NCBI RefSeq assembly: GCF_003610895.1 | Contig: NZ_MCAS01000045.1 | Coordinates: 248,001 to 312,000, forward strand | DNA from: Paraburkholderia fungorum | GTDB taxonomy: Bacteria > Pseudomonadota > Gammaproteobacteria > Burkholderiales > Burkholderiaceae | Length of the DNA: 64,000 nucleotides | Reading direction: 5' to 3' | Part shown: in pieces, positions 41,695-50,604 of the stretch | How the letters are laid out: every line of letters begins with the position of its first letter | Position numbering within the stretch: the first letter of the stretch is position 1 | Program-made: the position numbers and the translations under genes | The notes under the pieces: model-generated | The model's input: the letters and a program-made list of their open reading frames with translations, nothing else | Told to the model about the DNA's origin: nothing | The model's database searches: none

Positions 41695-44460
41695 CTAGCC
41701 GTGTTTGACGAGACCGAGTGCCTGCGCGCGTGCGACCGCTTGAGCGCGTTTGTCGACTTCGAGCTTCATGAAAATACTCTTCACGTGCGACTTCACGGTT
41801 TCAGGTGTGATCCCGAGCGTACGCGCAATTTCCTTGTTCGACTGTCCCTGTGCGATCAGCTCGACGATACCGCGCTCTCGCGAGCTGAGGCGCTCGCGCT
41901 CGCTTTCTCGCGGCGCCTGGCTGTTGGGTTCGTGCAGTGCTCGCCAGCTATCCAGCAGACGGTCTAGCCAGACCACGATTTCCTGCGCTTTGGCCTCTTT
42001 GGTGGTTGCGGCGCGGGTGCTTTCGCGGGCGAGCTTCAATAGCGGACCGATCTCCGGTCCTTGATCCACAATGGACTGGCAAATCCCGGCAGGCGCTGCA
42101 ACTGTCGCAACCTGATGGAATATCTCGAGCGCCCGGTCGCGCTCGCCCGCGTTCAGCCACGCCAGCGCGAGGAGGGTGCGCAGCCGCAGGGCGAGATACG
42201 CTCCGTGCAGATGTTCGAGACGCGCCAGCGCCCCGTTCAATATCGTGACCGCTTCCTGTGTCTGCCGCTGTCGTATCGCAAGGCTTGCAGCGCCGAGGTC
42301 GCGGTAGTTCTCAATCTCCGGCGAGACCGGAACGGACGACCCGGCGTTGGCGGCAGCCAACTGACGCAGTTGCGCCACGCACGCGCTTGCTTCGGCAAAC
42401 CGGCCTTCTGCGAGATGGAGCCGGATTCTTTCCGAGAGCCCGGCGGCGACCAGCCGGTTCCATCGACGTGACTGACCCAATTCCTGTGCGGTATCGAGCA
42501 ACGCATGCGCGCGCGTAAAATTGCCGCGCGCCACGGCGATTCTAAGGAGTACACGATAGGCGATCAGCACGCTGTCGAGGAATACCGCCAGTTCAATAAC
42601 CGGCATGAGCTCGACAATCAGTGCTTCGGCTTCGTCAAGCCTGCCTTGTTCATAGCGCAATTGCGCGAGCATTGGCGCGCACAAGGCCGCCGCTATCGAC
42701 TGCGGACCCGAATGCTGTTCAGCAAGATCCATCGCTTCGTTGAAACGGCGCTCAGCGAGCGGACAGCGCAGTTGCTGCATTTCCACATGGCCGAGCAGAC
42801 AAAGCCGGTAGACCGTGGAGAATACGCTGCGCTGGTCTTCCGCGATCGAATCGGGAATCCACGGTGTGGCATGCAGCGCATCAAGATCGCCTGCTTTCCA
42901 GTGGCAGAAACGGGCGACATTCGAGACCACGTTGGTGGTCCACGAATCGCGCGACGGCCGCTCCAGATACGCTTGCGTGAGCGCGAGCGCCCGTTGCGGG
43001 TCGTCCTGCAAGGCCGCGAGTGTCGAACGGAGCGCGACGCACTCCGAGCGGACGTGGTCTGCGTCGATCTGCTTGTGAGCGGCATCGTGTTCGATCGAAT
43101 CCAGCATCGCGACTGCGTCGTCGAAGCGCAGAGCGAGTACCGTGCCCCACGCGATCGCAAGAGTGACCGTGATCTGCGCGCGCATCAGGTCAGCCGGAAA
43201 TTGACGTTGCCAGCCGACCAGCGTGAGCAGATCGCCGCCTTTGAGGAGGGACATGGCGCAGTGTTCCATGAGGCGAATCGCATCCCCGGTCGCGCCGGCC
43301 GCAATGGCGTGCCTGACTGCGTCGGTCCACTGATGATGCGCCGCATACCATTGCCACGCGCGGCGATGCAGTCCGTCGATCTCTTCGTGATGCACGGCCT
43401 CCAGCCGGCGCTGCAGATACTCGGCCATGAGCGGGTGATAGCGGAACCAGTGTCCTTCGAGGTCCAGCGGCTCCAGCAGCAACTGGCGCGCAACGATGGC
43501 GTCCAGCATGGCCTGGCTCGGCGCGAGGCCGGTGAGCGCCTCGCACAGCGGAGCGCTCAGCCGATCGAGTATCGCCGTACGCAGCATGAATTCGAGCATG
43601 CCAACTGGTAAGGACTGCAGGATGTCTTCGAGGTAGTCGGCGAGCGGCCTTGACGCGCCGCTCGGCGCGCTGGTCCGCCAGCCGCGGGGGCGATCTTTAC
43701 GGGCCAGCACTGAGGAGGAGATGCGCAGCGCCGCCGCCCAGCCTTCGGTCGTGGCGAAGAGCGACTTGACGTCGGTGCTGCCGAGCTTGCCGGGGCATTC
43801 GTGCTCGACGAAACGGCGCGTCTCGTCGAAGTTGAATCTCAAGGTCGACGCGTCGATTTCCAGCAGCTCGTTGTGAGCTCGCAGCTTGGCCGTCGGAAAC
43901 GGCGGATCCGTGCGCGTGCAAAGCACGACGTGGACCTGCGAAGGCGCATTGGCGATGAACAGCGACATCGCTTCGTGAATCGGTGCCTCGGTGATCAGGT
44001 GGTAGTCGTCGATGAAAAGGTAGACCTCGTCGTCGACGTCGACAAGCTCGTTAATCAGCGTGGCCGCGAGCGAACTCACCGGCACGAACGACGCTTCGGC
44101 GGTCAAGCCGATCACCGCGGCGCCGACGTTGCCGCAGGCTTGCCGCAGCGCGTGGGCGAGATGATTGAAGAAGCGGCCGGGCTCGTCATCGTCGGCGTCG
44201 AGCGATAGCCAGGCCACCCGCGCACTGGTCGTGCCGAGCAACTTCAGCCAGGTGAGCGCGAGCGAGGTCTTGCCGAACCCGGCCGGCGCCTTGATCACCG
44301 TCAGGCGCTTCGTTTCCGTCTGCCCGGCAAGCGAGGCAAGGCGTGGGCGATCGATCAGACCGGCGGGCAGGCGTGGCGGAAAAACCTTCGTTGCGAGGAC
44401 GAGCGGTGACCTGTTGAGGGGCGGCGCGTTTGCGGTCTTCGTCGCTGCTATCACGTGCAT
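41695..44460 (-). CDS. LuxR-family ATP-dependent activator, MalT/LAL type
   Basis: 921 residues. An N-terminal STAND-type P-loop NTPase (VIKAPAGFGKTSLALTW near residue 40-55, Walker B LFIDDYHLI) is followed by a long TPR-like helical sensor (about 350-800) and a C-terminal LuxR HTH (LSSRERGIVELIAQGQSNKEIARTLGITPETVKSHV in outline). LAL regulators bind ATP and a small inducer and activate transcription. I choose the ATG at 44460 with GGAG upstream; an ATG at 44505 adds 15 residues. Lying between the PHA and etf genes, and with a shared palindrome near itself and the CoA ligase, it is the probable regulator of this cluster. Confidence 0.92.
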   Translation of the reverse strand: MHVIAATKTANAPPLNRSPLVLATKVFPPRLPAGLIDRPRLASLAGQTETKRLTVIKAPAGFGKTSLALTWLKLLGTTSARVAWLSLDADDDEPGRFFNHLAHALRQACGNVGAAVIGLTAEASFVPVSSLAATLINELVDVDDEVYLFIDDYHLITEAPIHEAMSLFIANAPSQVHVVLCTRTDPPFPTAKLRAHNELLEIDASTLRFNFDETRRFVEHECPGKLGSTDVKSLFATTEGWAAALRISSSVLARKDRPRGWRTSAPSGASRPLADYLEDILQSLPVGMLEFMLRTAILDRLSAPLCEALTGLAPSQAMLDAIVARQLLLEPLDLEGHWFRYHPLMAEYLQRRLEAVHHEEIDGLHRRAWQWYAAHHQWTDAVRHAIAAGATGDAIRLMEHCAMSLLKGGDLLTLVGWQRQFPADLMRAQITVTLAIAWGTVLALRFDDAVAMLDSIEHDAAHKQIDADHVRSECVALRSTLAALQDDPQRALALTQAYLERPSRDSWTTNVVSNVARFCHWKAGDLDALHATPWIPDSIAEDQRSVFSTVYRLCLLGHVEMQQLRCPLAERRFNEAMDLAEQHSGPQSIAAALCAPMLAQLRYEQGRLDEAEALIVELMPVIELAVFLDSVLIAYRVLLRIAVARGNFTRAHALLDTAQELGQSRRWNRLVAAGLSERIRLHLAEGRFAEASACVAQLRQLAAANAGSSVPVSPEIENYRDLGAASLAIRQRQTQEAVTILNGALARLEHLHGAYLALRLRTLLALAWLNAGERDRALEIFHQVATVAAPAGICQSIVDQGPEIGPLLKLARESTRAATTKEAKAQEIVVWLDRLLDSWRALHEPNSQAPRESERERLSSRERGIVELIAQGQSNKEIARTLGITPETVKSHVKSIFMKLEVDKRAQAVARAQALGLVKHG

Positions 44461-44520
44461 CAGCTGCTCCAGGCGTTCGGGTTGACCCTGGCTGCCATCC
44501 CCCATCCATCCAGGCGTGCT

Positions 44521-44562
44521 CCCCTTTATGGGGGATTTTGTGCAGTGCTGCGCTCAGACACT
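44521..44562. promoter_or_regulatory. Candidate LAL regulator site and promoter between luxR-type gene and etfB
   Basis: CCCC-TTTAT-GGGGG at 44521-44534 is followed by ATTTT and, 22 bases after the palindrome, GACACT at 44557-44562. The same elements occur at 34888-34923 upstream of the CoA ligase. It lies 60 bases upstream of the regulator start and about 290 bases before etfB, so it may serve either direction. Confidence 0.45.
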
Positions 44563-44705
44563 ATGGATTCCAGCGACGAGACGCGCAGTTCGACACCTGG
44601 ATAACGGTGCAGCAGGCCAGTCATGGGTGATTGCCCTCGGCGGGCTTTGCCTGAACCGGTGGTTTGCTCAGGAAATGATACGCCGAACCACCCGGTGGAG
44701 GAGAC

Positions 44706-44813
44706 ATGTCTGGCGCATCGAATCGTATTGCGGCGCACAAATCCGGACCGGCGGCGCGTATTTCCGACGAACAGAACGACACCTTGTGCGAACGGTTCAC
44801 ATGCCCGGCATGA
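44706..44813 (+). CDS. Small ORF (35 aa) ahead of etfB
   Basis: ATG at 44706 is preceded by a strong GGAGGAG (44697-44703), better than most Shine-Dalgarno sites around it, and the frame runs 35 codons to a TGA 39 bases before etfB. The product is hydrophilic (MSGASNRIAAHKSGPAAR at its start) and resembles nothing I know. It could be a leader peptide, a small protein, or a chance ORF in the long etf leader. Confidence 0.3.
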   Translation: MSGASNRIAAHKSGPAARISDEQNDTLCERFTCPA

Positions 44814-44851
44814 GTGAGTCCCCGGCATCTTTTATCCCAACGGAGTAGGCA

Positions 44852-45601
44852 ATGAAAATACTGGTTCCTGTCAAACGTGTCGTCGACGCGAATGTAAGAG
44901 TTCGCGTGAAAGCCGATGGCAGCGCCGTCGACATCGCGAACGTGAAACTGTCGATGAACCCCTTTGACGAAATCAGCGTGGAAAAGGCCGTGCTTTTGAA
45001 GGAAGCCGGTGTGGCCTCGGAGGTGGTGGTCGTGTCCTGCGGGGTGCAGGGCTGCCAGGAAACGCTGCGCACGGCGATGGCGACAGGCGCCGAGCGCGGC
45101 ATCCTCGTCGAGACCGACTCGGAGTTGCAGCCGCTGGCCGTGGCGAAGCTGCTCAAGGCGCTGGTGGACAAGGAGCAGCCGCAACTCGTGATGCTCGGCA
45201 AACAGGCCATCGACGACGACGCGAACCAGGTCGGCCAGATGCTCGCGGCGCTGCTCGGCTGGCCGCAGGCGACCTTCGCATCGAAGGTGAGCATTGCAGC
45301 AGGTAAGGCGAGCGTGACGCGCGAGATCGACGGCGGGCTCGAAACGATCGAGGTCGATCTGCCGGCCGTCGTGACCACCGATCTGCGGCTCAACACGCCG
45401 CGCTATGCCACGCTGCCCAACATCATGAAAGCCAAGAAGAAGCCGCTCGATGTGACGACGCCGGCTGCCCTCGGCGTCGACATCGCGCCGCGGCTGACGA
45501 CGTTGAAGCTGGCCGAGCCGGTGAAACGCGAGGCGGGTGTGCGCGTCGCCGACGCCGCGGATCTCGTGGCGAAGCTGAAAAACGTCGCGCACGTCATCTG
45601 A
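44852..45601 (+). CDS. etfB: Electron transfer flavoprotein beta subunit
   Basis: 249 residues. ETF accepts electrons from acyl-CoA dehydrogenases and passes them to ETF-ubiquinone oxidoreductase; the beta subunit binds AMP. The start MKILVPVKRVVDANVRVRVK and the signature region LKALVDKEQPQLVMLGKQAIDDD are diagnostic. GGAGTAGG precedes the ATG. etfA follows after 15 bases and an acyl-CoA dehydrogenase after that. Since Burkholderia usually carry another etfBA, this is probably a pathway-specific copy, which remains an inference. Confidence 0.96.
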   Translation: MKILVPVKRVVDANVRVRVKADGSAVDIANVKLSMNPFDEISVEKAVLLKEAGVASEVVVVSCGVQGCQETLRTAMATGAERGILVETDSELQPLAVAKLLKALVDKEQPQLVMLGKQAIDDDANQVGQMLAALLGWPQATFASKVSIAAGKASVTREIDGGLETIEVDLPAVVTTDLRLNTPRYATLPNIMKAKKKPLDVTTPAALGVDIAPRLTTLKLAEPVKREAGVRVADAADLVAKLKNVAHVI

Positions 45602-45616
45602 CCGGAAGAGGAAAAC

Positions 45617-46564
45617 ATGTCCCTACTCGTTATTGCAGAACACGACAATCAGACGCTGAAGGCTGCGACGCTGAACACCGTGACCGCCGCCGCGCAGCTT
45701 GGCGAAGACATTGATGTTCTCGTCGCCGGATCGCAATGCGCGCGCGTGGCCGAACAGGCCGCCCGCATCGCCGGGGTGAAGCGCGTGCGGGTCGCCGAGG
45801 CGCCGCACTATGCGCATCCGCTGGCGGAGAACCTGGCCGCATTGATCACGACGATCGCGGCCGATTACAGCCACGTGCTGGCGCCCGCCACCACAACCGC
45901 GAAGAACGCCATGCCGCGCGTGGCCGCGCTGCTCGACGTCGCGCAGATTTCCGACGTCGTCGCGCTCGAGTCCGCCGATGTGTTCGTGCACCCCATTTAC
46001 GCGGGCAACGTGCTGGCGACGGTGCGAAGCGCGGACCGCATCAAGGTCGTCACCGTGCGCACGACGGCCTTTGCGGCGGCGCCCGCCGAAGGCGGCGCGG
46101 CAGCGATCGAAGCACTCGCGCCGGCCGGCGAAGCGCCGGGCTCACGTTTCGTGAGCCAGCAGTTGACCCGCTCCGAGCGTCCCGAACTGACGTCGGCGCA
46201 GCGGGTGATCTCGGGCGGCCGGGGCATGGGCTCCGGCGAAAACTTCGCCTTGCTGGAAGACATCGCCAACAAGCTGGGCGCGGCGGTCGGCGCGTCACGC
46301 GCCGCCGTGGATGCCGGCTTCGTGCCGAACGACTATCAGGTGGGCCAGACCGGCAAGGTCATCGCGCCGCAACTCTATATCGCGGTCGGCATCTCCGGCG
46401 CGATCCAGCATCTGGCCGGCATGAAGGATTCGAAGGTGATCGTCGCGATCAACAAGGACGAGGAAGCACCGATCTTTCAGGTCGCCGATTACTGGATTGT
46501 CGGCGACCTCTTCAAGGTATTGCCAGACCTTTCCACTGAGTTGGACACGCTTCAACAAGACTGA
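45617..46564 (+). CDS. etfA: Electron transfer flavoprotein alpha subunit
   Basis: 315 residues; binds the redox-active FAD. The N-terminal domain begins LLVIAEHDNQTLKAATLNTV. The C-terminal FAD domain carries ISGGRGMGSGENF, ASRAAVDAGFVPNDYQVGQTGK and YIAVGISGAIQHLAGM, given in outline, all hallmark ETF-alpha motifs. GGAAGAGG lies before the ATG. It pairs with etfB and directly precedes an acyl-CoA dehydrogenase gene. Confidence 0.97.
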   Translation: MSLLVIAEHDNQTLKAATLNTVTAAAQLGEDIDVLVAGSQCARVAEQAARIAGVKRVRVAEAPHYAHPLAENLAALITTIAADYSHVLAPATTTAKNAMPRVAALLDVAQISDVVALESADVFVHPIYAGNVLATVRSADRIKVVTVRTTAFAAAPAEGGAAAIEALAPAGEAPGSRFVSQQLTRSERPELTSAQRVISGGRGMGSGENFALLEDIANKLGAAVGASRAAVDAGFVPNDYQVGQTGKVIAPQLYIAVGISGAIQHLAGMKDSKVIVAINKDEEAPIFQVADYWIVGDLFKVLPDLSTELDTLQQD

Positions 46565-46575
46565 TTCCGGAGACC

Positions 46576-48369
46576 ATGATGAGCACCTATATTGCACCGC
46601 TGCGCGACATGCGCTTCGTAATGACGGAACTGGCCGGTCTGGGCGAGCTGTCTTCGCTGCCGGGCTTCGAGGAAGTCACGCCCGAACTCGCCGAGGCTGT
46701 ACTCGACGAGGCGGCGAAGCTTGCGACCGAAGTGCTGGCGCCGCTCAACAAATCCGGCGACGAGCAGGGCGCGCGTCTGACGAAAGATGGCGTCGCGGCC
46801 GCGGACGGTTTTGCGGCAGCCTACCGCCAGTTCGCCGAAGGCGGCTGGAGCGGCCTTGCAGGCGATCCGGATTTCGGCGGGCAGGGGCTGCCCGAGTTGC
46901 TGCATGCCGCGACCGTCGAGATGTGGAATTCGTCCAACATGGCGTTCGCACTGTGTCCTCTGCTGACGGCGGGCGCTACGGAGGCGTTGAGGCAGCACGG
47001 CTCGGAGGCACTCAAGGGACAGTATTTGCCGAAACTCGTCAATGGCGAGTGGACGGGCACCATGAATCTGACCGAGCCCCAAGCGGGCTCGGACCTCGCC
47101 GCTGTGCGCACGAAGGCGGTGCCCGAAGGCGACCACTATCGCCTGTACGGTCAAAAGATTTTTATTACGTGGGGCGATCACGACATGACGGGCAACGTCA
47201 TTCATCTCGTCCTCGCACGCACGCCGGACGCACCCGAGGGTGTGCGCGGCATATCGCTCTTTGTCGTGCCCAAGTTCCTGCTGAATGCCGATGGCTCGCC
47301 GGGGCAACGTAACGACGTGCACTGTGTGTCGCTCGAACACAAGCTCGGCATTCACGCGAGTCCAACCTGCGTGATGAGCTTTGGCGATCAGGGCGGGGCG
47401 ATCGGTTATCTGGTGGGACAGGAGAACAAAGGTCTCGCGCATATGTTCACGATGATGAACGAAGCGCGCCAGAAGGTCGGTATCCAGGGGCTCGCAATCG
47501 CGGAACGCGCTTATCAGCAAGCCCGCGAATACGCGAAGGAGCGCGTGCAGGGCAAGCTCGCGGGTGGCAAGCCGGGTGGCGCCGTGGCCATCATCCATCA
47601 TCCGGATGTGCAGCGCATGTTGCTGACGATGAAGTCGCAGATCGAAGCGATGCGTGCTTTCGCGTATGTGATGGCCGCTGACATGGACCGCGCGCACCGT
47701 GCCGCGGACGCTGGCGAACGTGCAAGCCGGCAGGCGCGGGTCGACCTTCTGATTCCCGTGTTGAAGGCGTGGTGCACGGAATTGGGTGTCGAGATCGCAT
47801 CGACGGGCGTGCAGGTGCATGGCGGAATGGGTTACATCGAAGAGACGGGCGCATGCCAGTTCCTGCGCGATGCGCGAATCGCGCCGATCTACGAAGGCAC
47901 GACGGGCATCCAGGCCGCCGACCTTGCGGGCCGCAAGCTCGCGTCGGATCAGGGCGCGGCGATGGCCGCGCTGGTTGAGGAGATCCGTGAGGCGGCGCTG
48001 CAACTCGAGCGCAGCACGGATACGCAGGTCGCATCCGTCGGCACGGCGCTGGCGGCCGGCGTGGAGGCGCTCGAGGATGCCACCGCCTGGATGCTGCAAG
48101 CATTGACGGCTCAGCCTGACGCGGCGCTGGCCAGTTCCGTCGACTATCTGATGCTGACCGGCTACGTGTGCGGCGGGTGGCAGATGGCGCGCGCAGCGCT
48201 TGCTGCGTCAGGAAAGATCGCGGCGAATGAGGACCCGGACTTCCATCGCGCCAAGCTCGCCACTGCGCGTTTCTACGTCGACAAGATCTTGCCCAAAGCG
48301 AATGCGCTTCTGGAGACGATCCGCAGCGGCGCATCGAGCGCGTCGAGCCTGCCAATCGAACAATTCTAG
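46576..48369 (+). CDS. Acyl-CoA dehydrogenase, large form (DmdC/FadE-like)
   Basis: 597 residues, longer than standard ACADs by an extra C-terminal domain, as in DmdC-type and FadE-like enzymes. FAD/substrate segments: MNLTEPQAGSDLAAVRTKA, YGQKIFITWGDHDMTGN, and GVQVHGGMGYIEETG with the C-terminal flavin-contact motif. CGGAGA before the start suits either the ATG at 46576 or the one at 46579. It follows etfA by 11 bases, so it is probably transcribed with its own electron acceptor. The chain-length preference is unknown. Confidence 0.93.
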   Translation: MMSTYIAPLRDMRFVMTELAGLGELSSLPGFEEVTPELAEAVLDEAAKLATEVLAPLNKSGDEQGARLTKDGVAAADGFAAAYRQFAEGGWSGLAGDPDFGGQGLPELLHAATVEMWNSSNMAFALCPLLTAGATEALRQHGSEALKGQYLPKLVNGEWTGTMNLTEPQAGSDLAAVRTKAVPEGDHYRLYGQKIFITWGDHDMTGNVIHLVLARTPDAPEGVRGISLFVVPKFLLNADGSPGQRNDVHCVSLEHKLGIHASPTCVMSFGDQGGAIGYLVGQENKGLAHMFTMMNEARQKVGIQGLAIAERAYQQAREYAKERVQGKLAGGKPGGAVAIIHHPDVQRMLLTMKSQIEAMRAFAYVMAADMDRAHRAADAGERASRQARVDLLIPVLKAWCTELGVEIASTGVQVHGGMGYIEETGACQFLRDARIAPIYEGTTGIQAADLAGRKLASDQGAAMAALVEEIREAALQLERSTDTQVASVGTALAAGVEALEDATAWMLQALTAQPDAALASSVDYLMLTGYVCGGWQMARAALAASGKIAANEDPDFHRAKLATARFYVDKILPKANALLETIRSGASSASSLPIEQF

Positions 48370-48441
48370 GTAACGACTCGGAAAAAATGATTCGACACAA
48401 GATTGTTGATATGTAATCCGAAATAAAATGGAGGAGATGTA

Positions 48442-49197
48442 ATGAAAAAATTACTATGTGCTGCATTAGTACTCGGCGCGATATGTTCCAGTGCCATGGG
48501 GCAGAGCGCCGGCAGTCTCATCACCAGTGTGGGCGGGGCGTGGCTCGACTTTGGGCCGTCTTCCGCCACCTCGTTGCAGAGCAGTTCGGCCTTGGGCACA
48601 TTCACGTCGGCGGGAACGGGTGGTCAGATACACAACACGTTCACGCTGGAGCTCTCGACCACCTACTTCATTACGGATCATATTGCGTTTGATCTCGCGG
48701 CAGGCATACCGCCCAAGCTCAAGCTTTATGCGCAGGGCAACGCCACGCCGTTCGGCGCTGGAGGACCCTCGCTCGCACTGGGGAATCTGCAGCCGCTCGC
48801 CACCACCCGCTCGTGGGCACCGATTCTGTTCCTGAAGTATTACTTCTTCGACGCGCAGACGAAGCTGCGTCCGTTTATCGGTGTCGGCGCGAACTATACC
48901 TGGTACTCGCATACCGATCTGAATTCCACGTTCAACGGCGCGTTGCAGCAGATCGCGGGGCCGGGCGGGCGGGTCACGGCATCGCTTAGTCCGTCATGGA
49001 ACCCCGCGTTCGACGTGGGCGCTTCGTACAACATCAGCAAGAACTGGTACGCGACGGCGTCGGTGACGTATCTGTTTCTGAAGACAAACGCGACGGTCAA
49101 TTCCGTGGCCGCCAACGGTCAGACGGTGCTGTCCAACAAGACGCGCATCACGGCGGATCCGGTGATTGTCTTTCTCGGACTGGGATACCGGTTCTAG
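48442..49197 (+). CDS. OmpW-family outer membrane protein
   Basis: 251 residues. A signal peptide (about 1-20, KLLCAALVLGAICSSAMG, cleavage before QSAGS) leads an 8-stranded beta-barrel of the OmpW/AlkL type, ending in GLGYRF with the terminal aromatic residue needed for outer-membrane insertion. OmpW relatives pass small hydrophobic molecules. Its place after acyl-CoA genes suggests uptake of a hydrophobic substrate for the cluster. GGAGGAG precedes the ATG. Confidence 0.9.
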   Translation: MKKLLCAALVLGAICSSAMGQSAGSLITSVGGAWLDFGPSSATSLQSSSALGTFTSAGTGGQIHNTFTLELSTTYFITDHIAFDLAAGIPPKLKLYAQGNATPFGAGGPSLALGNLQPLATTRSWAPILFLKYYFFDAQTKLRPFIGVGANYTWYSHTDLNSTFNGALQQIAGPGGRVTASLSPSWNPAFDVGASYNISKNWYATASVTYLFLKTNATVNSVAANGQTVLSNKTRITADPVIVFLGLGYRF

Positions 49198-49248
49198 CGA
49201 GCGGATGCGCGAGAAGCGGCCTTCGGAACGTTCCCGCTTCGGGACTGG

Positions 49249-49287
49249 TTGCGCGGTTTGCTGGAAATACTGTATAAATGTACAGTA
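49249..49287 (+). promoter_or_regulatory. SOS (LexA) box overlapping a sigma-70 type promoter
   Basis: CTGT-ATAAATGT-ACAG at 49270-49285 matches the LexA consensus CTGT-N8-ACAG perfectly and extends to TACTGT...ACAGTA at 49268-49287. It covers the likely -10 element TATAAA (49273-49278), which is 18 bases from TTGCGC (49249-49254). This geometry would give LexA-repressed, damage-inducible expression of the gene downstream. Confidence 0.75.
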
Positions 49288-49435
49288 TCGCGCGCGCTCT
49301 GGCGATCAGCGAGTACGCGCGCTTTCCACGCTCATTTCCACAGTCGACTTGTTCCCGCTGTTCAGCGGCGTCGGCATGCGCGCACTATTGAACGGAGACC
49401 CATCCCTATGCCGGCTTTTCCCCGTCAGGAGCGAC

Positions 49436-50041
49436 ATGCCTGAACAACTCTGGTTGCCTGGGCTCGAGGCGCCGCCAACGCCGACAGACGGGCTCTTTTT
49501 CGCGGTCTTTCCCGATACCAGCACCGCGGCCGGTATTGCGAAGCTCGCGCAGCAGTTGTGCCGGGAAACGCGCTCGAAGAGCAGGCCGCTCGCCGCCGGC
49601 CGCTTGCACGTTACGTTGCACCATCTCGGGAATTTTGCCGGCGGTTTGCCGCAAGAGCGTGTCGATGCGGCGATGCGCGCGGCTGCGTCGATCCGGATGA
49701 ACCCCTTTACGGTCGAGTTCGACAAGATGACGAGCTTCGCCGTGAAGCCGCGGCCAGGGCCGATGGTATTGGCTGGCGACGAAGGCGTCGTTGGAATTCA
49801 TGCGCTTCACGACGCGCTTGGACTGGTCTTGCAGGACGCGGGCTTTGGGGATCGCGCGCTTAAGCCTGGCACGTCGTACACGCCGCACGTTACCCTCGTT
49901 TATGGCATGCCTCCATTGCCACCGCGTCCCATCGAGTCGGTCTGCTGGAACGTGCGCGAGTTTGCGTTGGTGCACAGTTTGCTCGGGCGTACCCGGCATG
50001 TCGTGCTGGCCCGATGGCCCCTGATTGGCATGGGGGAGTAG
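49436..50041 (+). CDS. thpR: 2'-5' RNA ligase family (2H phosphoesterase) protein
   Basis: 201 residues with the two HxTx motifs of 2H phosphoesterases: His58-Val-Thr-Leu and His151-Val-Thr-Leu. These enzymes open 2',3'-cyclic phosphates in RNA or join RNA by 2'-5' bonds. AGGAG at 49427-49431 supports the ATG at 49436, though the frame is open further upstream. It lies about 150 bases behind the SOS box and no other gene intervenes, so it appears to be LexA-controlled. The symbol follows the bacterial family name; the actual substrate is unknown. Confidence 0.85.
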   Translation: MPEQLWLPGLEAPPTPTDGLFFAVFPDTSTAAGIAKLAQQLCRETRSKSRPLAAGRLHVTLHHLGNFAGGLPQERVDAAMRAAASIRMNPFTVEFDKMTSFAVKPRPGPMVLAGDEGVVGIHALHDALGLVLQDAGFGDRALKPGTSYTPHVTLVYGMPPLPPRPIESVCWNVREFALVHSLLGRTRHVVLARWPLIGMGE

Positions 50042-50096
50042 CACCCCGGCACCAGGTTCGAGCCGCGATGCTGTCAATGCGTCCAGGCGCTGGCGC

Positions 50097-50330
50097 CTAG
50101 AACCGCACGCCGGTCGCGCAACCGCCGGCAAAGCCGCCGCCGCTTCCGCCTCCAGCGCCGCAGAATACGCCGCAGCCTGATAGAGCGACCGACATCGCCA
50201 CGATCGCCGCGGTTACACGCAGACGAGCGTTGAAAACACGCAGCCCGCCGTGGGCAGGGCCTGCAGCGCGTCTGGGACGGTTGCTCGCGGCACAAGGGGG
50301 ACCTGAGTTGTCAAGGCGGTGGTCGGTCAT
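50097..50330 (-). CDS. Small Gly/Cys-rich lipoprotein
   Basis: 77 residues from the ATG at 50330, on the strand opposite to its neighbours. A basic N-terminal part is followed by a hydrophobic helix (LRVTAAIVAMSVALSGC) ending in a lipobox with Cys53, then a short glycine-rich tail with two more cysteines. The long pre-lipobox region means the true start might be closer to the helix, such as at an internal non-ATG codon. Not recognised by name; the lipobox makes it more than a random frame. Confidence 0.55.
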   Translation of the reverse strand: MTDHRLDNSGPPCAASNRPRRAAGPAHGGLRVFNARLRVTAAIVAMSVALSGCGVFCGAGGGSGGGFAGGCATGVRF

Positions 50331-50604
50331 TCCTGATTGCATGGCGTAATTAAGCACGATAAGTGGGCACGATAGGCGATGTGTGACGCAACGAGTCGCG
50401 CTGTTCGTCGAAAGGATTTTGTCAGACTCCGCTAGCGGAAAGAGGAGTGGCGAGCGGCGCGGCGGCAAACCTCCCAGCCTAATTCACGTCATGCGTCCCT
50501 CAAATACGCAAAATCTGAAAACCAGGAGGATTCGTCGGTCAGACTGCCGGAAGGGTCGCGCGCTCCCTGATAGAATGCCTAGGCCGCAACGTAGTGGACT
50601 GCAG

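Noticed and set aside
49277..49390. 37-codon ORF starting inside the SOS box
   Set aside because: No ribosome binding site, no recognisable sequence, and it overlaps the operator.
50030..50042. GGGAGTAG at the thpR stop, matching the guaA stop region
   Set aside because: Eight shared bases around a stop codon are expected by chance; no integrase or tRNA context is present.
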